Source: Nitrospinota bacterium (GTDB lineage: Bacteria > UBA8248). From it: DNA of 6,149 nucleotides. This document shows positions 1-4,974 of this stretch, piece after piece. Under the pieces are notes generated by a model. It was not told the origin of the DNA. It did not search any database and was given only the letters and a program-made list of their open reading frames with translations. How positions within the stretch are numbered: the first letter of the stretch is position 1; every line of letters starts with the position of its first letter. Location: NCBI GenBank assembly GCA_003506735.1, contig DNYS01000287.1, positions 1 through 6,149 on the forward strand, read 5' to 3'. Position numbers and translations under genes: made by a program.

Positions 1-90
1 CCCCAGCAGGCGGCCCCGTTTCTCGCCTCCGGCGGAGCACCATGGTATAGATTGACCCGGGTCCCTCAACCCCGAGCGGCGGCCGGGCCG

Positions 91-120
91 CCGAACTGTT
101 GCCTGCCAAACTGTTGCCTG
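91..120. repeat. 15-bp tandem duplication just upstream of the dehydratase start
   Basis: Positions 91-105 (CCGAACTGTTGCCTG) and 106-120 (CCAAACTGTTGCCTG) are adjacent copies of one 15-bp unit, matching at 14 of 15 positions. The second copy runs straight into the AGGA ribosome site at 121-124, so the array forms the mRNA leader immediately before the start codon. Only two copies are present. This looks like a slippage duplication; any regulatory role is unproven. Confidence 0.85.
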
Positions 121-124
121 AGGA
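120..124 (+). promoter_or_regulatory. Ribosome binding site that decides the dehydratase start
   Basis: GAGGA at 120-124 lies 5 nt before ATG 130, a workable Shine-Dalgarno spacing. It supports ATG 130 over the in-frame TTG at 52, which would add 26 residues of non-homologous sequence. Confidence 0.7.
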
Positions 125-129
125 ACCGG

Positions 130-1110
130 ATGGACTGGAAGGGCCGAAAAGTTCTCGTCACGGGCGGCGGCGGCTTCATCGGGAGCCATCTCGTCGAGGC
201 GCTCCTGGAGCGGGGGGCCGAGGTGACGGCCTTCGTGCGCTACACCTCGCGCGGCTCGGCGGGGTTCCTGGACCCCATCGCCGAAAAAATTCGCATCGTC
301 GCCAACGACATCACCGAGTTCGACGGGGTGCGCCAGGCCATGGAGAACCAGGACTCGGTGTTCCACCTGGCCGCCCTCATCGGCATTCCGTTTTCCTTCG
401 AGCATCCCTGGGAGGTCGTCCAGGTCAACACCATGGGCACGCTGAACATCCTCTCGGCGGCGCGCCAGACCGGCCCGCGCCGGGTGATCCTCACCTCGAC
501 GAGCGAGGTCTACGGCACGGCCCAATACGTCCCCATCGACGAGAGCCACCCCCTCCAGGCCCAGTCGCCCTATTCGGCGAGCAAGATCGCCGCCGACAAA
601 CTGGGAGAATCGTTCCATCACACCTACGGGCTGCCGGTCGTCACCGTCAGACCCTTCAACACCTACGGGCCGCGGCAGTCGGTCCGCGCCGTCATCCCGA
701 CCCTGATCACCCAGATGCTGGCCGGGGACACCGTACGCCTCGGAGCGACCTTCCCGACGCGGGATTTCAACTTCGTCCAGGACACCGTGCGCGGCTTTAT
801 CCAGGCCGCCGAGGCGCCGGATGCCGCCCTCGGCGAGGCGGTCAACCTGGCCACGGGCAAGGAGATTTCTATCGGTGATCTGGCGGCGAAGATCGCCTCC
901 CTGCTCGGAAAAGAGATTGAAATTCAGAGCGAAGAACAGCGCCTCCGCCCCGGCTCGAGCGAGGTCATGCGCCTCTGCGGGGACGGGGGAAAGGCCGCCG
1001 GCCTCATCGGCTGGAAGCCCGCCTTCACGCTGGACGAGGGCCTTGAGCGAACCATCGGCTGGCTGCGCGAATCGGGCGGCGTGGACGATCCGGCGAGGTA
1101 CCGCGTCTAA
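130..1110 (+). CDS. NAD-dependent sugar-nucleotide 4,6-dehydratase, LegB-like (extended SDR)
   Basis: Predicted cytoplasmic enzyme of 326 residues that oxidises a nucleotide-activated hexose, probably an NDP-N-acetylglucosamine, to its 4-keto-6-deoxy form. Visible motifs: the Rossmann glycine motif GGGGFIG (12-18), HLAA (79-82), the TSTSEVYG segment (122-129), the YxxxK catalytic pair at Y148/K152, and RPFNTYGPRQS (174-184). The TSE at 124-126 replaces the TDE of RmlB-type dehydratases. Together with SEVYGTAQYVPIDE, PTRDFNFVQD and RPGSSEVMRL, this matches my memory of the LegB family (legionaminic acid route, TIGR04180-type) better than GalE or RmlB. Length is normal. The start is set by the GAGGA site and by the motif beginning near residue 8. 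The stop shares one base with the next gene's ATG (TAATG), implying translational coupling. The exact nucleotide and sugar are inferred, and LegB's usual aminotransferase partner is not in view. Confidence 0.88.
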   Translation: MDWKGRKVLVTGGGGFIGSHLVEALLERGAEVTAFVRYTSRGSAGFLDPIAEKIRIVANDITEFDGVRQAMENQDSVFHLAALIGIPFSFEHPWEVVQVNTMGTLNILSAARQTGPRRVILTSTSEVYGTAQYVPIDESHPLQAQSPYSASKIAADKLGESFHHTYGLPVVTVRPFNTYGPRQSVRAVIPTLITQMLAGDTVRLGATFPTRDFNFVQDTVRGFIQAAEAPDAALGEAVNLATGKEISIGDLAAKIASLLGKEIEIQSEEQRLRPGSSEVMRLCGDGGKAAGLIGWKPAFTLDEGLERTIGWLRESGGVDDPARYRV

Positions 1111-1811
1111 TGCAGGCCATCGTCCTGGCCGGGGGCCTCGGAACGCGCCTGCGCCCGCTCACCTTCGCGATCCCCAAGCCGCTCATGCCCGTCGGCGAGC
1201 GCCCGATCCTGGAGATCCTCATCGAAAACCTCGCCTCGCACGGAGCGCGGGACATCTACTTGGCCGTGGGCTACCGGGCCGAGCTGGTCGAGCTGTATTT
1301 CCAGGACGGCGCGCGCTTCGGTGTGGATATCCGCTACTCGCGCGAGGACAAGCGCCTCGGAACCGCAGGGCCCGTCCGGCTGGCGCGCGATCGATTCAGA
1401 ATCTCGGGGACCGTCCTGGTCATCAACGCGGACATCATCACCAAGGTGGATTTCAAGGACCTGGTCGGGTGGCACGAGAAAAAAAAGGCCGCCATCACGG
1501 TCGGGGTCCGGGAGCTTGAGCGCACCGTGCCCTTCGGCGTCGTCGAGATGGAAGGAGACCGCATCACCTCCATCGTTGAGCGCCCGGCGCATTCGTGCCT
1601 GATCAACTGCGGCATCTACGCCCTCGATTCGGAGGTCGTGGACCTCGTTCCCCCGGACGAGGAGTTCTACATGCCCGATCTCATCCAGGCCGTCATGGAT
1701 CGGGGCGGAGCCGTTTGCGGCTACGAGGTCAAGGAGAAATGGGTCTCCATCGACAACATCGGAGACCTCGAGGAGGAAACCGGCCGGATGGAGCGGGACG
1801 CGCCCCGATGA
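1110..1811 (+). CDS. Sugar-1-phosphate nucleotidyltransferase (NTP_transferase family)
   Basis: A 233-residue cytoplasmic enzyme expected to join a sugar-1-phosphate to an NTP, giving the NDP-sugar for the neighbouring dehydratase or glycosyltransferase. The N-terminus carries the nucleotide-binding signature GGLGTRLRPLT (8-18) and PKPLMPV (22-28, with K23). LGTAGPV lies at 83-89, the metal-binding aspartate at D108 within NAD, ERP at 157-159, NCGIY at 166-170, and a C-terminal WVSIDNIGDLEE (211-222). Two substitutions stand out: NAD instead of the usual NGD, and ERP instead of EKP. There is no CBS pair and no left-handed beta-helix, so it is a minimal single-domain form, unlike PtmE-type (CBS-containing) or GlmU-type enzymes. 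ATG overlaps the upstream TAA by one base, with a weak GAGG 11 nt before it. Whether it uses GTP, CTP, UTP or dTTP cannot be read from the sequence. Confidence 0.9.
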   Translation: MQAIVLAGGLGTRLRPLTFAIPKPLMPVGERPILEILIENLASHGARDIYLAVGYRAELVELYFQDGARFGVDIRYSREDKRLGTAGPVRLARDRFRISGTVLVINADIITKVDFKDLVGWHEKKKAAITVGVRELERTVPFGVVEMEGDRITSIVERPAHSCLINCGIYALDSEVVDLVPPDEEFYMPDLIQAVMDRGGAVCGYEVKEKWVSIDNIGDLEEETGRMERDAPR

Positions 1812-2827
1812 AGGTCCTTTTCTGCACCAACGATCAAAGCTTTCAGCCCTCGAACGAACCCTACGGCTTTTATCTGGGCATCCAGTCGCTCGGCCACGAG
1901 GTGGAGGTTTTCTACTACCGCAAGAAAAGTTTTTTCTACTCGAATTTCCGCAAACCCTGGGTCCGGTGGATGAACAACCGCCTCGCCGAAAAGTGTGTCC
2001 GCGAGGGATTCGATCTGCTCTTGGTCCACCGGGGAGGCTACGTCGCCGAGGAGACGCTCGAGCGCATCCGCCGGGAGAGCCCCTGCCGGACCGTGTGCTT
2101 TTTCCCGGACAACCCTTTTGGCGCCTATACCCCGCCCCTGCCCTTCGGCCTCATCGGCGCCTACGATCTCTTCGTCACCAAGGACACCTACTTCGAGGAA
2201 GAGTTCCGGCTCTACGGGTTCGATAACGTCGCCGCCCTGCCCCACGCCTACGACCCCTCGGAGTTCGAAACGAGGTTCACGGACGAGGAGCTGGCCCCCT
2301 TCCGCGCGGACGTCGCCTTTATCGGGGGCTACCACCCCTTCCGCGAGCGGATTTTTTCGGGCTTGACGGACGAAGGCGTGGCGTTCCGCATCTGGGGCCC
2401 GCGCTGGGCGCAGGCCACCGACCCCTGGATTCGCGAGAGGGTCCATATGCAGCGGGCGCTGGACCGGGACGAGAAGCTCAAGGTCCTCCAGGCGAGCAAA
2501 ATCCTCATCAACCTCCAGCACGGCGCCGGCGCGCTCTACTGGCCGGACGACAAGGTGGCCCAGTACATGGGCGCGGGGGCGCTGATGATCGTCAACCACA
2601 AGCGCGACATCGGGCGCATCTTCGAGCTGGAGGAGGAGATTCTGACCTACCGCAGCCGCGAGGAGCTTCAAGGCCTCATCCGCCGCTACCTGGCCGACGA
2701 GCCCGGGCGGGCCGGGATCGCCCGGCGGGGGCAGGCGCGTGCCCGCCGCGACCATACGACCGCCGTCCGCTTCGGCCAGATTCTGGATCTGCTCCGCGAG
2801 CGGGGGCTGCCCGCCGGGGGAGAATAA
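1808..2827 (+). CDS. CgeB-like family-1 glycosyltransferase (GT-B fold)
   Basis: A 339-residue protein that probably transfers a sugar from a nucleotide donor to a growing glycan or protein on the cytoplasmic side; no signal peptide or membrane segment is seen. The N-terminal half has the Rossmann-like start (residues 1-35), FFPDNPF (98-104) and LPHAYDP (144-150). The second domain has AFIGGYHPFRERIF (170-183), WGPRW (196-200), SKILINLQ (230-237) and YMGAGALMI (253-261). It ends in a His-Thr segment (HTTAVRF, 316-322). This order is the pattern of the CgeB/Glyco_trans_1_2 (PF13524) group. ATG 1808 overlaps the previous TGA as ATGA, and upstream sequence in this frame is an out-of-frame read of the nucleotidyltransferase, so no earlier start is used. 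No strong ribosome site precedes it, consistent with coupling. Donor and acceptor are unknown. Confidence 0.85.
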   Translation: MKVLFCTNDQSFQPSNEPYGFYLGIQSLGHEVEVFYYRKKSFFYSNFRKPWVRWMNNRLAEKCVREGFDLLLVHRGGYVAEETLERIRRESPCRTVCFFPDNPFGAYTPPLPFGLIGAYDLFVTKDTYFEEEFRLYGFDNVAALPHAYDPSEFETRFTDEELAPFRADVAFIGGYHPFRERIFSGLTDEGVAFRIWGPRWAQATDPWIRERVHMQRALDRDEKLKVLQASKILINLQHGAGALYWPDDKVAQYMGAGALMIVNHKRDIGRIFELEEEILTYRSREELQGLIRRYLADEPGRAGIARRGQARARRDHTTAVRFGQILDLLRERGLPAGGE

Positions 2828-2905
2828 GGGCCGGCCGCGTGACGCCTGCCCCCGGTTTCGGTTATCGTTTCATCACCCCGCCCCCAAAATAGGAAACCAG
2901 AGCGC
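2828..2905 (+). other. 78-bp gap between glycosyltransferase and methyltransferase
   Basis: The gap contains an 8-bp GGCCGGCC palindrome at 2829-2836 directly after the TAA stop, then a C-rich stretch and AGGA at 2891-2894 as a possible ribosome site 11 nt before ATG 2906. I see neither a hairpin followed by a T-run nor a convincing -35/-10 pair, so the methyltransferase could be co-transcribed with the upstream genes. Confidence 0.5.
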
Positions 2906-3682
2906 ATGGCCCAGGCACCCGACCTTTCCTACGATGAGGTCAAGGATCATCTCGCCATCCGCATCCGGGCGCACACCGAGTTCGCCAATTTCCAGCTCGA
3001 GGACTGGTTCGCCGAAAATCTCCGGATTCCGGCGGGCGGGGCGCTGCTCGAGATCGGCTGCGGCGACGGCAACTGGTTCGAAACCTGGGCGGGGGCGCTG
3101 GGCGGGAGCGGGCTCATCTTCGGCATCGACAAGAACGAGGAGCTCATCGCCCGGGCGGCCGGGCGGGAGGTGGCCTGCCGCACCATGTTCCTCCGAATGG
3201 ATTTTAACGATCTCTCCGCGTTTTTGCCCGAAACCTTCGGCTGCGCCGTCGCGCCCTATTCCATCTACTATGCCGACGATGCGCGCGCGACGATGGCGGC
3301 CATGCGCGCCTTGTTAAAGGAGGGCGCCTGGGCCTACCTGATCGGGCCCACCGAGCGGAACGCCGAGGGGCTCTACCGCCTGAATCGACTCATCTTCGGC
3401 TTCGAGAGCGACGATCCGACGCGGCGGCGGACCTCCCGCATCGAAGAAGAGTTCCTGCCCGCGGCCGAGTCGCTGTTCGCCGAGGTGGCGAGTCGGCGCC
3501 TGCCGCGGACAATCGCATTTCCCACGGTGAGAGAATATTTCGAGTACTACCGGGCGACGCTTCTTTTCCGCGAATCGTGCCAAAAGGCGGGCCGGACGCC
3601 ATCGCCCGCCGAGATCGAGGCCTGCGGCTGGGAGGAGCTGAATCTCTCCAAGGAGGTCGTCCTCGTCGAGGCACGCCGCTGA
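2906..3682 (+). CDS. Class I SAM-dependent methyltransferase, unknown acceptor
   Basis: A 258-residue soluble protein with a Rossmann-type methyltransferase core. Motif I is LLEIGCGDGNWF (47-58) and the ribose-binding acidic residue is D75 in FGIDKNEEL. A motif-II-like MDFNDL lies at 98-103, followed by CAVAPYSIYYADD (113-125) where the strand-4 motif normally sits and GAWAYLIGP near residues 137-145. The C-terminal part (REYFEYYRATLLF, then a final strand ELNLSKEVVLVEARR) is a family-specific cap. Its position between a glycosyltransferase and a deacetylase suggests that it methylates a sugar or glycan end, but this is context only. It is shorter than the histidine methyltransferase EgtD (about 320 residues) and I see no EgtD-like signature, so I do not link it to the downstream iron enzyme. 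ATG 2906 is the first sensible start; an AGGA lies 11 nt upstream. Confidence 0.82.
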   Translation: MAQAPDLSYDEVKDHLAIRIRAHTEFANFQLEDWFAENLRIPAGGALLEIGCGDGNWFETWAGALGGSGLIFGIDKNEELIARAAGREVACRTMFLRMDFNDLSAFLPETFGCAVAPYSIYYADDARATMAAMRALLKEGAWAYLIGPTERNAEGLYRLNRLIFGFESDDPTRRRTSRIEEEFLPAAESLFAEVASRRLPRTIAFPTVREYFEYYRATLLFRESCQKAGRTPSPAEIEACGWEELNLSKEVVLVEARR

Positions 3683-3718
3683 AGCTCGGCAGGGAAACAG
3701 GCAGGGCCATCTTTTTTT

Positions 3719-3725
3719 AAAGGAG
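3719..3725 (+). promoter_or_regulatory. Strong ribosome binding site of the PIG-L deacetylase gene
   Basis: AAAGGAG at 3719-3725 is among the best Shine-Dalgarno sequences in the window. It follows a run of seven T residues (3712-3718), and a U-rich tract before a ribosome site can favour ribosomal protein S1 binding. The codon at optimal spacing (7 nt) is ATC 3733, not ATG, which fixes the probable start of this gene. Confidence 0.75.
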
Positions 3726-3732
3726 AACCGTC

Positions 3733-4404
3733 ATCGCACAGCCAGGCACACTTCTCGTCATCGCCCCCCACCCGGACGATGAAACGCTCGGGCCGGGCGG
3801 AACGCTTCTCCGGCGCGCGGGCGAGGGCTGGGCGCTTCACTGGCTGCTCGTGACCGATGGCCAGCACTCGACGGGCGAGGCCTCCGACGGGCGGCGGGAG
3901 CGGGAGATCGACGCCGTTGCCGCGCGCTACGGTTTTGAGGGGGTGCACCGGCTGAAGATGCCGGTATCGGCGCTTCACCGGGTCTCCGAGACGGATTTAT
4001 ACGACGGGATCGCCGGAGCGGTCCGCGAAGCGGAGCCCTCGGTCGTCCTGCTTCCTTTCCGGAGCGACGCCCACAGCGACCACCACGCCGTCAACGCCAT
4101 CGGCTGGTCGTGCACGAAATCCTTCCGCTTCCCCTCGGTCCGAAGGGTGCTGATGTACGACACGCCCTCGGAGACGGACTTTTCGCATCCGGGCGATCCC
4201 TTCGTTCCCGATGTGCTGGTGGACATCACCGGTTACCTGGACGCCAAGATCGAGATCATGGGGCTCTACGAGAGCGAGCTCAGAGCGCACCCTTTTCCCC
4301 GCTCGGAAAAAGGTCTGCGGGCGCGGGCGGCGCTTTACGGCGCGATGGCGGGCTGCGAGGCCGCCGAAGGGTTCATGCTCATGCGCGACATCGACCGTCT
4401 ATGA
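3733..4404 (+). CDS. PIG-L/LmbE-family zinc N-deacetylase, apparent ATC start
   Basis: A 223-residue enzyme predicted to hydrolyse an N-acetyl group from a sugar or aminoglycan, using a zinc site. Counting from ATC 3733, PHPDDE falls at residues 12-17 (H13 and D16 as zinc ligands, D15 as general base). SDAHSDHH at 111-118 supplies the third ligand, most likely H117. The rest is full family length through EGFMLMRDIDRL. The odd point is the start: the frame is closed by TAA 3718-3720 and holds no ATG, GTG or TTG until GTG 3850, which is already past PHPDDE. ATC 3733 sits 7 nt after AAAGGAG, and GTC 3730 sits 4 nt after it. Either ATC is a real rare start codon or an original ATG carries a one-base change or sequencing error. 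Genes for PIG-L deacetylases also occur in mycothiol and bacillithiol synthesis, but the neighbours here favour glycan tailoring. Confidence 0.82.
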   Translation: MAQPGTLLVIAPHPDDETLGPGGTLLRRAGEGWALHWLLVTDGQHSTGEASDGRREREIDAVAARYGFEGVHRLKMPVSALHRVSETDLYDGIAGAVREAEPSVVLLPFRSDAHSDHHAVNAIGWSCTKSFRFPSVRRVLMYDTPSETDFSHPGDPFVPDVLVDITGYLDAKIEIMGLYESELRAHPFPRSEKGLRARAALYGAMAGCEAAEGFMLMRDIDRL

Positions 4405-4407
4405 GGC

Positions 4408-4794
4408 TCAGTCTTTTTTATACTCGGAAATTTCGACGAGATTGCCGTCCGGATCGCGGATATAGACGGAGGTGAGAGGCCCCATGGCCCCCGATTTTGG
4501 GACGGGACCCTCCTCGATGGGAACCCCGGCCTCCTCCAGCCCGCGCATGACATCCTCCATCGGCTCATCGGCGATCAGGCAAAAATCCTCCCCGCCGGGC
4601 GTCGGGACCTGGGCCCTGGGCTCGAATTCGCGGCCCGCCTGGTGGAGGTTGATCTTTTGGCGGCCAAAGGCCAGCGCCCACCTTCCGCCGCCGAATTCCA
4701 CGGCCTTCATCCCCAGAACCCGCTCGTAGAAGGCGCAGGTGTCCGGAATCGAGCGAACCGTCAGGACAAAATGATCGATCGAGGAAATTTTCAT
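4408..4794 (-). CDS. VOC-superfamily (glyoxalase/dioxygenase fold) protein, GLOD5-like
   Basis: A 128-residue single-domain protein with the paired beta-alpha-beta-beta-beta modules of the vicinal oxygen chelate fold. The first module opens IDHFVLTVRSIPDTCAFYERVLGM (positions 6-29, key residue H8). INLHQAG (48-54) gives H51, and the second module ends DPDGNLVEISEY (114-125) with E121, so the H8/H51/E121 metal triad is intact. Segments such as EFEPRA and VPIEEGPVP closely recall the animal GLOD5 group and its bacterial relatives, whose reaction is not established as far as I know. Family members include lyases, dioxygenases and thiol-transfer resistance enzymes. A strong GGAGG site (4802-4806, minus strand) lies 7 nt before the ATG. 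The gene is divergent from the iron enzyme and convergent with the deacetylase, with stops 3 bp apart. Confidence 0.88.
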   Translation of the reverse strand: MKISSIDHFVLTVRSIPDTCAFYERVLGMKAVEFGGGRWALAFGRQKINLHQAGREFEPRAQVPTPGGEDFCLIADEPMEDVMRGLEEAGVPIEEGPVPKSGAMGPLTSVYIRDPDGNLVEISEYKKD

Positions 4795-4801
4795 CGAAAA
4801 A

Positions 4802-4806
4802 CCTCC
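4802..4806 (-). promoter_or_regulatory. Ribosome binding site of the VOC gene
   Basis: CCTCC on the + strand reads GGAGG on the minus strand, 7 nt before the ATG at 4794-4792. This is near-consensus Shine-Dalgarno sequence and spacing, and confirms the start codon. Confidence 0.85.
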
Positions 4807-4890
4807 GGAATCATGGAGTCCGCAATTTCTCCATCATCCCGGAAATCCCCGTCAGGGTCCACGAGAATTGCCCTTCCGGGGTGATTCCGG
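4805..4890. repeat. Cluster of four TTCCGG/CCGGAA motifs
   Basis: CCGGAA occurs at 4805-4810 and 4839-4844, and its complement TTCCGG at 4874-4879 and 4885-4890. The spacings are 34, 35 and 11 bp, close to whole turns of the helix. The outer copies extend to CCGGAATC (4805-4812) and GATTCCGG (4883-4890), an 8-bp inverted pair. By a rough base-composition estimate, about 0.1 copies would be expected in a spacer this long. This could be an operator array, but nothing in the sequence proves protein binding. Confidence 0.4.
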
Positions 4891-4898
4891 ACCCGGAT

Positions 4899-4928
4899 TG
4901 GACAGGCGGGGGGGAGAGTCAGTAAAAT
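4899..4928 (+). promoter_or_regulatory. Putative sigma-70-type promoter for the EgtB/SenA-like gene
   Basis: TGGACA (4899-4904, 5 of 6 to the -35 consensus) and TAAAAT (4923-4928, 5 of 6 to the -10 consensus) are separated by 18 bp. Transcription would begin near 4935, giving a leader of about 40 nt that contains GGAG (4963-4966) 8 nt before ATG 4975. The -10 lies in the only AT-rich patch of the spacer. The adjacent TTCCGG motifs (4874-4890) lie just upstream of the -35 box, where an activator could bind. Confidence 0.5.
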
Positions 4929-4974
4929 CTCATTTCGTTTTGCACCGCCATCCAGAACACATGGAGAGCACTGA

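Larger units (their letters stand above)
1..129. other. Leader / end of an unseen upstream gene
   Basis: No gene can be assigned here. Frame 3 ends at TAG 48-50 and frame 2 ends at TGA 53-55, so either could be the last residues of an upstream gene cut by the window edge. Frame 1 is open from the edge into the dehydratase and contains a TTG at 52, but its translation (proline-, alanine- and cysteine-rich) does not resemble the N-terminus of any sugar-nucleotide dehydratase. The stretch holds a 15-bp tandem repeat (91-120) and a ribosome binding site (120-124). A TATAGA at 46-51 has no partner -35 box, so I do not call a promoter. Confidence 0.5.
4795..4974. other. Divergent intergenic control region (180 bp)
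   Basis: This spacer separates the VOC gene (leftward) from the EgtB/SenA-like gene (rightward), so both 5' control regions must lie here. It holds a rightward promoter candidate (4899-4928), the VOC ribosome site (4802-4806), GGAG at 4963-4966 for the iron enzyme, and four copies of TTCCGG/CCGGAA. I see no convincing leftward -35/-10 pair for the VOC gene and no riboswitch-like structure. Confidence 0.6.

Noticed and set aside
46..57. TATAGA and TTGACC as promoter boxes
   Set aside because: TTGACC (52-57) has no -10 box at the right distance downstream, and TATAGA (46-51) has no -35 box upstream.
52..129. TTG start at 52 for the dehydratase
   Set aside because: The extra 26 residues, including the repeat-encoded PNCCLPNCCL, are unlike the family. 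ATG 130 has a ribosome site and the correct distance to the glycine motif.
1595..1807. Upstream extension of the glycosyltransferase frame from ATG 1595
   Set aside because: It would overlap the nucleotidyltransferase by more than 200 bp, and the added residues are an arginine/glycine-rich out-of-frame read. ATG 1808 begins the proper domain.
1721..2755. A 344-codon open frame on the minus strand
   Set aside because: Antisense to the glycosyltransferase; no motifs, and the + strand gene has a full CgeB-like pattern.
2906..3682. Methyltransferase as EgtD (hercynine synthase)
   Set aside because: It is shorter than EgtD, lacks signatures I recognise from that family, and sits in the glycan block on the far side of an opposing gene.
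3683..3720. T7 run as an intrinsic terminator after the methyltransferase
   Set aside because: Only a 4-bp GCCG/CGGC stem lies upstream and it is far from the T-run. The tract sits directly before a ribosome site, so a leader role is more likely.
3850..4404. GTG 3850 as the deacetylase start
   Set aside because: This start would remove PHPDDE and the first core strand while intact coding sequence and a strong ribosome site lie upstream.
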